A DNA stretch of 64,000 nt, taken from Bradyrhizobium sp. Rc3b. GTDB lineage: Bacteria > Pseudomonadota > Alphaproteobacteria > Rhizobiales > Xanthobacteraceae. The notes below the pieces were generated by a model. It saw nothing but the letters and a program-made list of their open reading frames with translations, had not been told where the DNA came from and made no database searches. Positions 7,654 to 17,830 of the stretch are shown here, piece by piece; position 1 is the first letter of the stretch; every line of letters starts with the position of its first letter. Where the stretch lies: positions 310,001 through 374,000 of the forward strand of contig NZ_FOUS01000004.1 of the NCBI RefSeq assembly GCF_900114915.1. Direction: 5' to 3'. The position numbers and the translations under genes are program-made.

Positions 7654-9819
7654 TCAGCCGTTCGCCTTGGCCTCGCGGCGGCGCGCGGTGAGGATGTATT
7701 CGGTGTAGCCGTTCGGCTGCTCGCGGCCTTTGAAGATGAGGTCGCAGGCGGCCTTGAAGGCGACGCCGTCGAAGGCGGGCGCCATCGGCTTGTAGATGGC
7801 GTCGCCGGCGTTCTGCTTGTCGACCACGACCGCCATGCGCTTGAGCGATTCCATCACCTGCGCCTCGGTGATCACGCCCTGGTGCAGCCAGTTGGCGAGA
7901 TGCTGGCTGGAGATGCGCAAGGTGGCGCGGTCTTCCATCAGGCCGACGTCGTGGATGTCGGGCACCTTGGAGCAGCCGACGCCCTGGTCGATCCAGCGCA
8001 CGACATAGCCGAGGATGCCCTGGCAGTTGTTGTCGATCTCCTGCTTGACGTCATCGGGCGCCCAGTTCGACTTCGACACCGGAATGGTGAGGATGTCCGA
8101 AAGCTTTGCGCGCGGTCCGCCTTTGGTGAGCTCTTCCTGGCGAGCGATCACGTTGACCTGGTGGTAGTGCAGCGCGTGCAGCGTCGCCGCAGTCGGCGAG
8201 GGCACCCAGGCGGTGGTGGCGCCGGCCTGCGGATGGCCAAGCTTCTGCGCCAGCATGTCCGCCATCTTGTCGGGGGCGGCCCACATGCCCTTGCCGATCT
8301 GGGCATGGCCGGGCAGGCCACAGGTCAGGCCCATGTCGACGTTCCAGTCCTCATAGGCCTTGATCCAGGCCTGCGCCTTCATCTCGTTCTTGCGGATCAT
8401 CGGGCCCGCTTCCATCGAGGTGTGGATCTCGTCGCCGGTGCGGTCGAGGAAGCCGGTGTTGATGAACATGATGCGCTTGGAGGCGCGCTGGATGCAGGCC
8501 TTGAGATTGACGGTGGTGCGGCGCTCCTCGTCCATGATGCCGACCTTGAGCGTGTTCTCGGGCAGCGACAGCATCTTCTCGACGCGATCGAAGATCTCGC
8601 AGGTCAGCGACACCTCGTCCGGGCCGTGCATCTTCGGCTTGACGATATAGGCAGATCCGGTGCGGCTGTTCTTGACCTTCGAATTGCCCTTGAGGTCGTG
8701 GATCGCGAGCAGGCCGGAGACGGCGGCGTCCAGAAGGCCTTCCGGAATCTCCTCGCCCTTTTCGTCGAGCACCGCGTCGGTGAACATGTGGTGACCGCAA
8801 TTGCGCATCAACAGCAGGCTGCGGCCGTGCAGCTTCACTTCGCCCTTGTCGTCCGGCGTCTTGTAGACGCGGTCTGCGTTGAGCGAACGCGTCAGCGTCT
8901 TGCCGCCCTTTTCGAAGTCAGCCGACAGCGTGCCGTTCATCAGGCCGAGCGTGTTGCGGTAGACCAGCACCTTGTCCTCGGCATCGACCGCGGCGACCGA
9001 GTCCTCCATGTCGAGGATGGTGGAAACCGCGGATTCCATGATCATGTCGGCGACGCCGGCCGGATCGTCCTTGCCGATCGCGCTGCTGCGGTCGATCTTC
9101 ACCTCGACATGCAGGCCGTTGTTGGCGAGCAGCACGGCCGAGGGCGCAGCCGCATCGCCATGGAAGCCCGCGAACTGCGCCGCGTTCTTCAGTGCGGTGG
9201 CGTTGCCGCTCTTCAGCTTCACTGCGAGCTGGCCCGCGACGACACTATAGGCGGTGACGTCGGTATGGCTGCCGGTTGCGAGCGGCACGGCGGTATCGAG
9301 GAACGCCTTGGCCTTGGCGATCACCTTGTCGCCACGTGCCTTGTTGTAACCCTTGCCGCTCTCGGCAGCATCGTGTGGGATCGCGTCGGTGCCGTAGAAG
9401 GCATCATAGAGCGAGCCCCAGCGCGCGTTCGCCGCGTTGAGTGCATAGCGCGCATTGGTGAGGGGCACGACGAGCTGCGGGCCGCAGATCTTGCCGATTT
9501 CCTCGTCGACATTGGCGGTCTCGACTTTCTGCGTCGCCGGCTCCGGAACGAGGTAGCCGATCTCCTTCAGGAAGGCGGTATAGGCGTTGAGGTCGAACGC
9601 CTTGCCCTTGCTGGCGCGGTGCCAGTCGTCGATCTTGGCCTGCAACGTGTCGCGCACCGCCAGCAATGCGCGGTTCTTCGGCCCCAGATCCCTGATGATG
9701 GCGGCAAGCCCGGCCCAGAACGCATCCGGCGCGATCCCCGTTTTCGGGGCCGCTTCCTTGGCGATGAAATCAAACAGGACAGGAGCGATCTTCAATCCGT
9801 GGGCGTCGACGCGTTTCAT
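7654..9819 (-). CDS. glcB: Malate synthase G
   Basis: 721 residues from ATG 9819 ([19 protein letters not shown]); the upstream in-frame extension is not family-like. Malate synthase G condenses glyoxylate and acetyl-CoA to malate in the cytosol. Seen: the G-isoform length, [36 protein letters not shown], the metal-site region [18 protein letters not shown], and the C-terminal catalytic block [20 protein letters not shown] containing the base Asp. It stands alone with its own terminator; no isocitrate lyase is present in the window. It serves growth on acetate, fatty acids or polyhydroxybutyrate. Confidence 0.97.
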   Translation of the reverse strand: MKRVDAHGLKIAPVLFDFIAKEAAPKTGIAPDAFWAGLAAIIRDLGPKNRALLAVRDTLQAKIDDWHRASKGKAFDLNAYTAFLKEIGYLVPEPATQKVETANVDEEIGKICGPQLVVPLTNARYALNAANARWGSLYDAFYGTDAIPHDAAESGKGYNKARGDKVIAKAKAFLDTAVPLATGSHTDVTAYSVVAGQLAVKLKSGNATALKNAAQFAGFHGDAAAPSAVLLANNGLHVEVKIDRSSAIGKDDPAGVADMIMESAVSTILDMEDSVAAVDAEDKVLVYRNTLGLMNGTLSADFEKGGKTLTRSLNADRVYKTPDDKGEVKLHGRSLLLMRNCGHHMFTDAVLDEKGEEIPEGLLDAAVSGLLAIHDLKGNSKVKNSRTGSAYIVKPKMHGPDEVSLTCEIFDRVEKMLSLPENTLKVGIMDEERRTTVNLKACIQRASKRIMFINTGFLDRTGDEIHTSMEAGPMIRKNEMKAQAWIKAYEDWNVDMGLTCGLPGHAQIGKGMWAAPDKMADMLAQKLGHPQAGATTAWVPSPTAATLHALHYHQVNVIARQEELTKGGPRAKLSDILTIPVSKSNWAPDDVKQEIDNNCQGILGYVVRWIDQGVGCSKVPDIHDVGLMEDRATLRISSQHLANWLHQGVITEAQVMESLKRMAVVVDKQNAGDAIYKPMAPAFDGVAFKAACDLIFKGREQPNGYTEYILTARRREAKANG

Positions 9820-9992
9820 GATGGGCTTTCTTGTTGGAAATGGCTGTTTTTTGCTGCTTTTGACCCGACAGCAGCAAAATGCGCCCACAAGGGAGCGGCT
9901 TTCGGGGTCTATTAGCCCCAAAATCGGGGCGGTGAGAAGACCCCCAATGAGTTGTCAAAATGTCAAGAGAAGGTGTGGGCCCCACGCACCGG

Positions 9993-10096
9993 TGTCATTC
10001 CCCGCGAAAGCGGGGAATCCAGTACGCCGCAGCTTCTCCGTATCCCAAAGCTGTCTCTGGAATACTGGGTCGCCCGGTCAAGCCGGGCGACGACGG
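9993..10096. repeat. Palindromic intergenic repeat, family A (copy 2)
   Basis: TGTCATTCCCCGCGAAAGCGGGGAAT opens the element and GGGTCGCCCGGTCAAGCCGGGCGACGAC closes it, each a local hairpin. It sits between the glcB leader and the end of cysNC. The rest of the gap (9820-9992) holds the glcB leader with a small GCCCC/GGGGC hairpin at 9915-9930 and no gene. Confidence 0.8.
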
Positions 10097-10098
10097 CC

Positions 10099-12015
10099 CT
10101 AGATATTCGCGGCGAGGTCGACGGCCTCGTCGAACAGCACGCCAGTGTTCTTCAGCATCTGCTCGATCTCGTCGGCCGCCTCGGCGACGGTTCGGGTCGA
10201 GGTGTCGATCACGAGCTCGGCCGCCTGCGGTGCTTCGTAGTCGTTACCGATGCCGGTAAACGACGCCAGCGCGCCGGCGCGGGCCTTCTTGTAGTGTCCC
10301 TTGGGATCGCGATCCTCGCAGACCTCTGCCGGCGTCGCGACATGGATCTCGCGGAACGCGGTGTCGGCGATGCGGCGCGCCGCGGCGCGGTCCTCGCGCG
10401 CGGGCGAGACCGCGGCGACGATGGCGATATGGCCGTTACGTGCGAGATGCGTTGCGACTTCGGCAAGGCGGCGGATGTTCTCGCTGCGATCAGCAGTGGA
10501 GAAGCCGAGATCGCTGTTGAGCCCGGCGCGCAACGTGTCGCCGTCGAGCAGGATCGGCGAGCCGCCATTGGTGAACAGCCTCCGCTCCAGCGCCTTGGCG
10601 AGCGTCGACTTGCCCGACGCCGGCAAGCCGGTGAGCCAGACCACGGCGCCGTTGTGCTGATAGCGCGCGGAGCGCTCGTCGGGACGAAGTGCGGATTCCA
10701 CCGGCACGATGTCGACGGGCACGGCGCGCTGGCCGGCATCGACCGACAGCACCAGACCGCCACCGGCGATGCGCCCGGAGACCTCGATCACGAGACGGCC
10801 GGTGCGCGGATTCTCGGTGTAGGGATCGGTGGCGATCGGATTCGACAGCGAGATGTCGATCTCGCCGACATGGTTGCGTCCGATCGCCTTGTTCTCGCTG
10901 CTCGAGAGCTCGCCGGGATCGACCGCCTTCTCGATCGCCACGACGGTGGCGCGGCTTTCCTTCGGCCCGCAGCGAACCAGCAGCTGGTCGCCCTTGGCGA
11001 GCGGCTTGTCGTGCAGCCAGAAGATGCGCGCACGCAGCCGACGCGTCTCGCGCGGGGCGCTGCCGGCATGCGCGACGATGTCGCCGCGCTCGATGAACAA
11101 TTCGCGGTCGAGCGTGATGCCGACCGAGCGGCCCGCGCCCTGTCGTCCCGCAACCGGCGTCGCCGGCCAGCTCTCGACCGTCTTGATCTTCGCGATCTTG
11201 CCGGCCGGCATGATCACGATCTCGTCGCCGGCAATGAGGCTGCCGGACTCGATACGGCCCGCCACGATGCGGCGGTCGTCGAACTTGTAGATCGCCTGCA
11301 CCGGCAGCCGCAGCGCCAGCGCTTCCAGCGGCCGCGCCGGTTCGAGGGCGTCGAGCGCCTCGACAACCGTCGGTCCCTTGTACCAGGAGATACGGTCGGT
11401 GCGCATCGCAACACCGTCGCCGTCGCGTGCCGAGATCGGGATCACGGCCGTGGGCTTCACGCCGAGGCCGTTCAGATGTGCGGAGATCTCGTCGCTGATC
11501 TCCTTGAAACGCTCTGCGGAGAAGTCGACGCGGTCCATCTTGTTGACGACGATCGCGACCTGCTTCACGCCGAGCAGATGCAGGAGATAGCCGTGCCGCC
11601 GTGTCTGGTCGCGCACGCCTTCGAGCGCGTCGATGATCAGCACCGCGCCGTCCGCCTGGGAGGCGCCGGTGATCATGTTGCGCAGGAATTCGGCGTGGCC
11701 GGGCGCGTCGATCAGCACGATGTCGCGCGAATTGGTGCGGAAGCGGATCTGCGTGGTGTCGATGGTGATACCCTGGTCGCGCTCGGTCTGCAGCGCATCG
11801 AGCAGGAACGACCATTCGAACGGCATGCCGCGCCGCGCACTGACGGCCTTCAGCATCTCAAGCTTGCCGTCGGGCAGGCTGCCGGTCTCGTGCAAGAGGC
11901 GGCCGACCAGCGTCGATTTGCCGTGGTCGACATGGCCGACAATGACGATGCGGACCTGCGGACGGGTGGTGCCGTTCGGGGTGGCGGGCGAAGCCGGGGT
12001 GACGATCATGTTCAT
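10099..12015 (-). CDS. cysNC: Bifunctional sulfate adenylyltransferase subunit 1 / adenylylsulfate kinase
   Basis: 638 residues. The N-terminal CysN GTPase has the P-loop GHVDHGKST (residues 28-36), DAPGHAEF and NKMD, followed by beta-barrel domains to about residue 435. The C-terminal CysC kinase begins near 450 with [20 protein letters not shown] and carries DGD and [11 protein letters not shown]. CysN activates CysD-catalysed APS formation by hydrolysing GTP, and CysC phosphorylates APS to PAPS. cysD lies immediately upstream, 19 bases away. The NodQ protein of rhizobia has the same fusion, but no nodulation genes are nearby, so this is the housekeeping copy. Confidence 0.95.
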   Translation of the reverse strand: MNMIVTPASPATPNGTTRPQVRIVIVGHVDHGKSTLVGRLLHETGSLPDGKLEMLKAVSARRGMPFEWSFLLDALQTERDQGITIDTTQIRFRTNSRDIVLIDAPGHAEFLRNMITGASQADGAVLIIDALEGVRDQTRRHGYLLHLLGVKQVAIVVNKMDRVDFSAERFKEISDEISAHLNGLGVKPTAVIPISARDGDGVAMRTDRISWYKGPTVVEALDALEPARPLEALALRLPVQAIYKFDDRRIVAGRIESGSLIAGDEIVIMPAGKIAKIKTVESWPATPVAGRQGAGRSVGITLDRELFIERGDIVAHAGSAPRETRRLRARIFWLHDKPLAKGDQLLVRCGPKESRATVVAIEKAVDPGELSSSENKAIGRNHVGEIDISLSNPIATDPYTENPRTGRLVIEVSGRIAGGGLVLSVDAGQRAVPVDIVPVESALRPDERSARYQHNGAVVWLTGLPASGKSTLAKALERRLFTNGGSPILLDGDTLRAGLNSDLGFSTADRSENIRRLAEVATHLARNGHIAIVAAVSPAREDRAAARRIADTAFREIHVATPAEVCEDRDPKGHYKKARAGALASFTGIGNDYEAPQAAELVIDTSTRTVAEAADEIEQMLKNTGVLFDEAVDLAANI

Positions 12016-12034
12016 ATCGCGCTCGCGTTCTTGA

Positions 12035-12931
12035 TCAGAGATAGCCGGCGACGCGCAGGCGCTCGAAGGCGTCCTCGGTCTCGTGGTCGAGCGCGCGGCC
12101 GGCGCGCTCCGGCACCTTGGTCTGCTCGAGCTCGATCAGGATCTCGTCGATGTTGGACGCGGTCGATGCGACCGGATTGGTGATGTCCTGATCGCCCAGC
12201 GAGCGATAGCGCTTGCCGTCCTTGGCGAGATACAACGGGATGATCGGGATGTTCTCGCGCTTGGTGTAGGCCCAGATGTCGGCCTCGGTCCAATGCAGGA
12301 TCGGGTGGATGCGCAAATGGGCGCCCTGCGGCGGCGAGGCGTTGAAATGGTCCCAGAACTCCGGCGGCTGGTCGCGCACGTCCCAATTGCCTTCGAGCCC
12401 GCGCGGCGAGAACACACGCTCCTTGGCGCGCGTAGCCTCCTCGTCGCGGCGGATGCCGGCGATCAGGCCGTCAAAGCCGAATTTGCCGAGCGCCATCTTG
12501 AGGCCTTCGGTCTTGCGCGCAGCGGAGCGGGCGGCCGGCGGCAGCGTCGGATCGACGGCATCGATGGGCGGGCAGGGCTCGACGCGCAGATCGAGATCCC
12601 ACTCTTTGCCGTAGTGATCTCGAAAGCGGTACATCTCCGGAAACTTCTTGCCGGTGTCGACATGCAGCGCCGGGAAGGGCACGCGGCCGAAGAACGCCTT
12701 CCGCGCCAGCCAGATCATGACGTTGGAGTCCTTCCCGAGCGACCACAGCAGCGCGATCTTCTTCAGCCGGGCGAACGCCTCGCGGAAGATGTAGATGCTC
12801 TGCGCCTCGAGCTGGTCGAGATGGTCCATGCTGGGGGCAAGGTCAGCAGAAAATTCTTGCGTGCGTGCGCGCTCGGCCGGGGCCGCGCTGCTCAGTCCGC
12901 TCGCTGCGGAATCGTCCTTGAGAAGATGCAT
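12035..12931 (-). CDS. cysD: Sulfate adenylyltransferase subunit 2
   Basis: 298 residues from ATG 12931 ([12 protein letters not shown]). The upstream extension is compositionally unlike protein and overlaps the promoter region. Core motifs: [17 protein letters not shown], the PP-loop-like [36 protein letters not shown], and [16 protein letters not shown]. This ATP sulfurylase catalytic subunit makes APS from sulfate and ATP. It carries an unusual 25-residue Ala/Ser-rich N-terminal extension before the usual DHLDQLE start. First gene of the cysD-cysNC operon, divergent from cysG. Confidence 0.95.
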   Translation of the reverse strand: MHLLKDDSAASGLSSAAPAERARTQEFSADLAPSMDHLDQLEAQSIYIFREAFARLKKIALLWSLGKDSNVMIWLARKAFFGRVPFPALHVDTGKKFPEMYRFRDHYGKEWDLDLRVEPCPPIDAVDPTLPPAARSAARKTEGLKMALGKFGFDGLIAGIRRDEEATRAKERVFSPRGLEGNWDVRDQPPEFWDHFNASPPQGAHLRIHPILHWTEADIWAYTKRENIPIIPLYLAKDGKRYRSLGDQDITNPVASTASNIDEILIELEQTKVPERAGRALDHETEDAFERLRVAGYL

Positions 12932-13074
12932 CTCTGCCACTTTGCGTTTGGAGGCGAAAATTCTATAGTTGCGGTGCGGAAGAGAAGAAAAAATTTTCTC
13001 TTTGCGCGCTCGAAACGACACATATATAGAAAATAATTCCAGTCAACCCCGGATGTGGGGGAAGCGAGTATCGC
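12932..13074. promoter_or_regulatory. Divergent control region between cysD and cysG, with an inverted repeat
   Basis: This AT-rich 143-base gap must hold both promoters of the sulfate cluster. Perfect seven-base arms AAGAGAA (12980-12986) and TTCTCTT (12996-13002) flank a nine-base A/T spacer near its centre. A TATATA (13023-13028) could be the -10 of cysG, and TATAGA on the minus strand (12967-12962) the -10 of cysD. The repeat is well placed for a shared sulfur regulator such as a CysB-type LysR protein. No regulator gene is in the window. Confidence 0.45.
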
Positions 13075-14499
13075 ATGCGGTTCTTGCCGGTGTTTCTCGA
13101 TCTCAAGGCCGGTCCGGTGATCCTCATCGGCGCGGGTGAGCTTTTGCGTGCCAAGCTGCGCGTGCTCTCTGCCGCCGGTGCGCGCATCCGCGTGCATGCG
13201 ATCGACGGCAATCATGAGCTGGGCCTGAACTCCGGGGATGCGGCGCGTATCGAGATCGCGTCGGGCGATCCGCTCACTGCCGATCTCGCGGGAGTCATCG
13301 CCGTCGTCTGCGCAGGCGCGGGTGATGTCGGCGTGGCGATGTCGGTTCGCGCCAAGGCGCTCGGCCTGCCCGTCAACGTCATGGACGATCTCGAACATTC
13401 CAGCTTCATCTTTCCGGCGATCGTCGATCGCGGCGATGTCGTGGTCGCGGTCGGTACCGGCGGCACTTCGCCCGTCGTGGCACGGCGCGTGCGGGAGAAG
13501 ATCGAGGCGCTGCTGCCGGCGCGCATCGGCGAGCTCGCCGAGTTCATCGGCGGCTTTCGCAAGTCCATCAACGAGCGCATCACCGAGTTTTCGCTGCGCC
13601 GCCGGTTCTGGGAGCGCGTCATCGACGGCCCGATCGGCGCCGCCGTGCTCGGCGGCCGTAGGAGCGAGGCGGATGCCGCGCTCAAGGCAATTGCCGATCC
13701 CTCCGAATTCGCGCGCGCCGACAAGCCGGAAGGCTCGGTCGCGCTGGTCGGCGCCGGTCCCGGCGATCCCGATCTTCTCACCATCAAGGCGCTGCGCGCA
13801 TTGCAGGACGCGGACATCGTCTTCCATGACGAGCTGGTCTCGGGCGAAATTCTCGACCGCATCCGCCGCGACACCACGCGCGTTCCGGTCGGCCGCCGCG
13901 TCGGCAAGCCCGGCATCGGCCAGGACGCCATCAACAAGCGCATGATCGAAGCGGCGCAAGCCGGCCAGCGGGTGGTGCGGCTGAAGGGCGGCGATCCCTT
14001 CGTGTTCGGCCGCGGCGGCGAAGAGGTTGAAGCGCTACGCGCGGCAGGTGTCGCCTATTCGATCATCCCCGGCATCACCGCGGGGCTCGGTGGCGCCGCC
14101 GATTTCGAGGTGCCGCTCACTTATCGTCATGAAGCGACCCGCATCACCTTCCTCACCGCGCACAAGGCGCGCGATGCGGAAGTCGTGGACTGGTCGACGC
14201 TGACCGACACCAAAATGACCGTCGTGGTCTACATGGGCATGACCGCCGCGCCCGCAGTGCGCGCCGGCCTGTTCGCCGCCGGCCGTTCGCCGGAGACGCC
14301 GGTCGGCGTGTTCGCGCGCGTGAGCCGTCCCGATGCGCAAGGCGCGATCGGCACGCTGCGCGATCTCCCCGAGCTGGTGCGGCGGGTCAGCGGCGGTCCC
14401 GCCATTCTCATCATCGGCGAGGTGGTCCGGCATGCCGGTTCCCTTCGTCGCGAAACCCCAAAGCAAATCATCTCTGACCTATTGGATGCAGCCGAATGA
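13075..14499 (+). CDS. cysG: Siroheme synthase (multifunctional CysG)
   Basis: 474 residues. The N-terminal Met8-like half (1-210) has the NAD site VILIGAGELLRAKLRVLSA and the catalytic-region motif VNVMDDLEHSSFIFPAIVDR, then GTGGTSPVVARRVREKIE. The C-terminal uroporphyrinogen-III methyltransferase half starts near 218 with GSVALVGAGPGDPDLLTIKA and has VRLKGGDPFVFGRGGEE and IPGITAG. Together they convert uroporphyrinogen III to siroheme, the cofactor of the sulfite reductase two genes downstream. First gene of the plus-strand sulfate operon. Confidence 0.95.
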   Translation: MRFLPVFLDLKAGPVILIGAGELLRAKLRVLSAAGARIRVHAIDGNHELGLNSGDAARIEIASGDPLTADLAGVIAVVCAGAGDVGVAMSVRAKALGLPVNVMDDLEHSSFIFPAIVDRGDVVVAVGTGGTSPVVARRVREKIEALLPARIGELAEFIGGFRKSINERITEFSLRRRFWERVIDGPIGAAVLGGRRSEADAALKAIADPSEFARADKPEGSVALVGAGPGDPDLLTIKALRALQDADIVFHDELVSGEILDRIRRDTTRVPVGRRVGKPGIGQDAINKRMIEAAQAGQRVVRLKGGDPFVFGRGGEEVEALRAAGVAYSIIPGITAGLGGAADFEVPLTYRHEATRITFLTAHKARDAEVVDWSTLTDTKMTVVVYMGMTAAPAVRAGLFAAGRSPETPVGVFARVSRPDAQGAIGTLRDLPELVRRVSGGPAILIIGEVVRHAGSLRRETPKQIISDLLDAAE

Positions 14500-14813
14500 C
14501 CTCGCCGCTTGAACAGAAGAAGATCAAGATCGCCGGCCCCTCGATCGTGACCGCCAACCGGACCTGGGACGGCATCGTGGTTTATCGCACCGCCGCCAAG
14601 AGCTGGTCTGCGGACCTGTCGGAAGCTGCGATCGTGCGCAACTCCGACGAGGCCAAGGCGTTGCTTGCGGAGTCCGTCGCCGATGACGTCGGCGCGATCG
14701 GTCCCTATATCGCCCCGGTGCAGGTCGGCGCGGATGGCAAGATCGAACCCGGCAATCTGCGCGAACAGATCCGCCGCACCGGTGTGACCATCGGACAGTC
14801 GGCCCAGGTTTAA
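14496..14813 (+). CDS. DUF2849 family protein of the sulfite-reduction operon
   Basis: 105 residues; its ATG overlaps the cysG stop (ATGA), so the two are translationally coupled. The sequence is small and soluble, with GPSIVTANRTWDGIVVYRT and a regular two-sheet feel. This matches DUF2849, found beside siroheme synthase and sulfite reductase in alphaproteobacteria. No catalytic motif is visible. The position between cysG and cysI suggests a role in siroheme delivery or sulfite reductase assembly, which is inference. Confidence 0.82.
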   Translation: MTSPLEQKKIKIAGPSIVTANRTWDGIVVYRTAAKSWSADLSEAAIVRNSDEAKALLAESVADDVGAIGPYIAPVQVGADGKIEPGNLREQIRRTGVTIGQSAQV

Positions 14814-14824
14814 GGCGCTTTCTT

Positions 14825-16480
14825 ATGTATGCTTACGACGAAATCGATCGCACGCTCGTCAACGAGCGCGTCTCGGAGTTCCGCGACCAGGTGAGGCGGC
14901 GCCTCTCCGGCGAGCTCACCGAGGACGAGTTCAAGATTCTGCGCCTGCAGAACGGCGTCTATCTGCAACTGCACGCCTATATGTTCCGCGTCGCGATCCC
15001 CTATGGCACGCTGGCGACGAACCAGCTGCGGGCGCTCGCCCATGTCGCGCGCAAATATGACCGCGGCTATGGCCATTTCACCACGCGGCAGAACATCCAG
15101 TTCAACTGGATCAAGCTCGCCGAATTGCCGGACGCGCTGGAAGATCTCGCCAAGGTCGGCATCCATGCGATGCAGACCTCCGGCAACAACATGCGCAACG
15201 TCACCTCGGACCAGTGGGCCGGCGTCGCGCCGGGTGAGATCGAGGATCCCCGCATCTGGTCGGAGCTGATCCGCCAGCACACCACGCTGCATCCCGAATT
15301 CTCGTTCCTGCCGCGCAAGTTCAAGATCGCGATCACCGCGTCGGACCACGACCGCGCCGCGATCAAGATCCACGACATCGGCCTCCGCCTGATCAAGAAT
15401 GAGAAGGGCGAGACCGGCTTCGAGGTGCTGGTCGGCGGCGGTCTTGGCCGCACGCCGTTCATCGCCAAGACCATCAAGCACTTCGTGCACGGCCGCGATA
15501 TCCTGAGCTATATCGAGGCGATCCTGCGCGTCTACAATCAGTATGGCCGCCGCGACAACATCTACAAGGCGCGCATCAAGATCCTGGTCCATGAGCTCGG
15601 CATCGAGAAGTTCTCCCGCGAGGTCGAGGAGGAGTGGCAGCACATCCGCAACTCCTCGCTCCAGATCGACGACGAGGTGATCGAGGACATCCGTTCGCGC
15701 TTCTCCTATCCTCCTTACGAAAAGCTGCCGCACATGCCGGACGAGCTTCGGCAGGCGGCGGCCGATCCCGACTTCGAAGCGTGGCGCAAGAACTCGGTCT
15801 CTCCGCACAAGAACCAGGGCTATGCCATCGTCACGATTTCGCTGAAGCCGATCGGCGCGCCTCCGGGCGATGCCACGGCGGAGCAGATGGATGCGCTGGC
15901 CGATCTCGCCGACAAATATTCCTTCGGCGAAATCCGCGTCGGCCACGAGCAGAACCTGGCGCTGCCGCACGTCGCCAAGCGTCACCTGCCGGCGCTGTGG
16001 AAGGCGCTCGACAAGCTTGGCCTCGCGACGCCGAACGTCAACCTGATCACCGACATCATCGCCTGCCCGGGTCTCGACTATTGCTCGCTGGCGAATGCGC
16101 GCTCGATCCCGATCGCGCAGGAGCTGACGCGGCGCTTCGCCAACCACGAGCTCGCCAACCTGATCGGCCGGCTCCACATCAACATCTCCGGCTGCATCAA
16201 CGCCTGCGGCCATCACCATGTCGGCCATATCGGCATTCTCGGCGTCGAGAAGAACGGCGAGGAGGTCTACCAGATCACCATTGGCGGCCGTGCCGACGAA
16301 AACGCTGTGCTCGGGAACCTGATCGGACCGGGCGTCAAGTTCGACGAGGTCGCCGACGTCGTCGAGGACATCGTGGAAGCCTATCTGGCGCTGCGCGAGC
16401 GGCCCGAAGAGCTGTTCATGGACACCGTGAAACGCCTCGGCGTCGAACCCTTCAAGGAGCGCGTTTATGCCACTCGTTAA
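14825..16480 (+). CDS. cysI: Sulfite reductase (ferredoxin/nitrite-sulfite reductase family hemoprotein)
   Basis: 551 residues. Two ferrodoxin-like half domains each precede a siroheme-contact half: YGHFTTRQNIQFNWIK near residue 83 and TSGNNMRNVTSDQWAG near 120. The 4Fe-4S/siroheme cysteines are IIACPGLDYCSLA (Cys-x5-Cys) and INISGCINACGHHH (Cys-x3-Cys). It reduces sulfite to sulfide with six electrons in the cytosol. No CysJ flavoprotein is present, so the electron donor is probably ferredoxin or the DUF934 partner. The preceding gap is 11 bases and the next gene overlaps it by 14. Confidence 0.94.
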   Translation: MYAYDEIDRTLVNERVSEFRDQVRRRLSGELTEDEFKILRLQNGVYLQLHAYMFRVAIPYGTLATNQLRALAHVARKYDRGYGHFTTRQNIQFNWIKLAELPDALEDLAKVGIHAMQTSGNNMRNVTSDQWAGVAPGEIEDPRIWSELIRQHTTLHPEFSFLPRKFKIAITASDHDRAAIKIHDIGLRLIKNEKGETGFEVLVGGGLGRTPFIAKTIKHFVHGRDILSYIEAILRVYNQYGRRDNIYKARIKILVHELGIEKFSREVEEEWQHIRNSSLQIDDEVIEDIRSRFSYPPYEKLPHMPDELRQAAADPDFEAWRKNSVSPHKNQGYAIVTISLKPIGAPPGDATAEQMDALADLADKYSFGEIRVGHEQNLALPHVAKRHLPALWKALDKLGLATPNVNLITDIIACPGLDYCSLANARSIPIAQELTRRFANHELANLIGRLHINISGCINACGHHHVGHIGILGVEKNGEEVYQITIGGRADENAVLGNLIGPGVKFDEVADVVEDIVEAYLALRERPEELFMDTVKRLGVEPFKERVYATR

Positions 16481-16982
16481 CGGCGGAAAGATCGCGGGCG
16501 ACAGTTTCGTCAAGCTGGCCGTCGACACGCCGCTGCCCGAGGGCGGCGACATCCTGGTGCCGGCCGAGCGCTTCATCGGCGAGGCCGACGCGCTGCTCAA
16601 GCGCGCCGGCAAGGTCGGCGTGATCTGGCCGAACAACCGCGACATCGCCGAACTGGTCCCCTATCTCGGCAAGATCGCCGTCGTCGCGCTGGTGTTCCCG
16701 ACCTTCCGCGACGGCCGCGCCTACAGCCAGGCCCGCCTGCTGCGCGAGCGCTACAATTACCGCGGCGAATTGCGCGCCACCGGCCAGGTGCTGCGCGACC
16801 AGTTCGTGTTCATGCTGCGGGCCGGCTTCGATTCCTTCGACGTCAAGAAGCAGGCCGACGCGGAAGCCTTCATGCAGACCGCCAAGCGCTATTCGGTGTT
16901 CTACCAGCCGACCGGCGATGGCCGCATCACGGCCTTGCACCGGCGCATGCAGCTGCGCCATTCCGAGGGCGTCGGCACGTGA
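16467..16982 (+). CDS. DUF934 domain protein (CysH-linked)
   Basis: 171 residues, overlapping cysI by 14 bases and cysH by four, so it is firmly part of the operon. Core pattern: GDILVPAERF, VGVIWPNNRDIAELVPYL, VVALVFPTFRDGRAYSQARL, GELRATGQVLRDQFVFMLRAGFD. This is the DUF934 signature, annotated elsewhere as an uncharacterised oxidoreductase-like partner of sulfite reduction. No cysteines or nucleotide-binding loop are apparent. It may help electron delivery to CysI, but that is not shown by the sequence. Confidence 0.88.
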   Translation: MPLVNGGKIAGDSFVKLAVDTPLPEGGDILVPAERFIGEADALLKRAGKVGVIWPNNRDIAELVPYLGKIAVVALVFPTFRDGRAYSQARLLRERYNYRGELRATGQVLRDQFVFMLRAGFDSFDVKKQADAEAFMQTAKRYSVFYQPTGDGRITALHRRMQLRHSEGVGT

Positions 16983-17710
16983 ACGCGATCGCGCCTCAGG
17001 TTTCGCCGACGTCCGCCTCTGCGCTGCCGTCTGCGGACGAACTCGATCGCGCGCTGCGCGATGCCTCGCCCGCGGAGATCGTCGCCGCGGCGCTGAAGAC
17101 GGTCGGGCGCGAAAAGCTTGCGCTGGTGTCGTCGTTCGGCACGGAATCGGCGACCCTGCTGAAGGTCATGGCGGACGTCGACCCCGCGATCCCCGTGGTC
17201 TTCCTCGATACCGGCTGGCTGTTCGAGGAGACGCTGGCCTATCGCGACACGTTGATCGCGACGCTTGGCCTGAAGGACGTCCGCTCGATCAAGCCGGCCG
17301 AAGAAACATTGTCGCGTGACGATCCCGATCGCGATCTCTGGTTCTCCGATCCCGACGCCTGCTGTCGCATTCGTAAAGTCGAGCCGCTGGCGCGGGCATT
17401 GAAGCCGTTCTCGGCCTGGCTCAACGGCCGCAAGCGCTTCCAGGGCAATGCGCGCGCCGACATTCCGGTGGTTGAAGACGATGGCGTGCGGTTGAAGTTC
17501 AACCCCTTCGCCAACGTCTCGCGCGAGGAACTGGAGGCCATCTTCGTCCGCGCCAAATTGCCGCGTCATCCACTCGCCGCCTCCGGTTTCCTGTCGGTTG
17601 GGTGTATGCCTTGCACGAGCAGAACGGCCGAGGGTGAGGATGAACGTGCCGGTCGCTGGCGCGGCCGGGCCAAGACAGAATGCGGCATCCACACGATGAA
17701 GACTTCGTAG
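16979..17710 (+). CDS. cysH: Adenylylsulfate (APS) reductase, 4Fe-4S type
   Basis: 243 residues from GTG 16979, overlapping the previous stop (GTGA). PP-loop region LALVSSFGTESATLLKVMA, then VFLDTGWLFEETLAYRD. Two cysteine pairs, DACCRIRKVEPL and GCMPCTS, would bind a 4Fe-4S cluster, and the C-terminal ECGIH carries the catalytic Cys. Enterobacterial PAPS reductases lack the four cluster cysteines, so this enzyme should use APS directly with thioredoxin, releasing sulfite. This makes the CysC kinase encoded divergently dispensable for assimilation. Confidence 0.94.
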   Translation: MNAIAPQVSPTSASALPSADELDRALRDASPAEIVAAALKTVGREKLALVSSFGTESATLLKVMADVDPAIPVVFLDTGWLFEETLAYRDTLIATLGLKDVRSIKPAEETLSRDDPDRDLWFSDPDACCRIRKVEPLARALKPFSAWLNGRKRFQGNARADIPVVEDDGVRLKFNPFANVSREELEAIFVRAKLPRHPLAASGFLSVGCMPCTSRTAEGEDERAGRWRGRAKTECGIHTMKTS

Positions 17711-17830
17711 CACAGCCACGCTGCCACGCTGCGAACAAGAAAATCCGGTTTCGTTGACTTAAGCGCGTTTCGCCGCGAGTTTCGCCTGCCTTCGCTGACA
17801 CCGATGTCGTCGAAGTGAATGGAGATGGAC

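Noticed and set aside
7882..9915. 677-residue plus-strand frame opposite malate synthase G
   Set aside because: Antisense shadow of glcB with low-complexity composition; no ribosome site or domain.
9952..12183. 743-residue plus-strand frame opposite cysNC
   Set aside because: Composition is the mirror of cysNC codons (many Arg, Asp, Ala runs); no recognisable motif.
14810..16645. 611-residue minus-strand frame opposite cysI
   Set aside because: Antisense shadow; cysI has all siroheme and cluster motifs on the plus strand.
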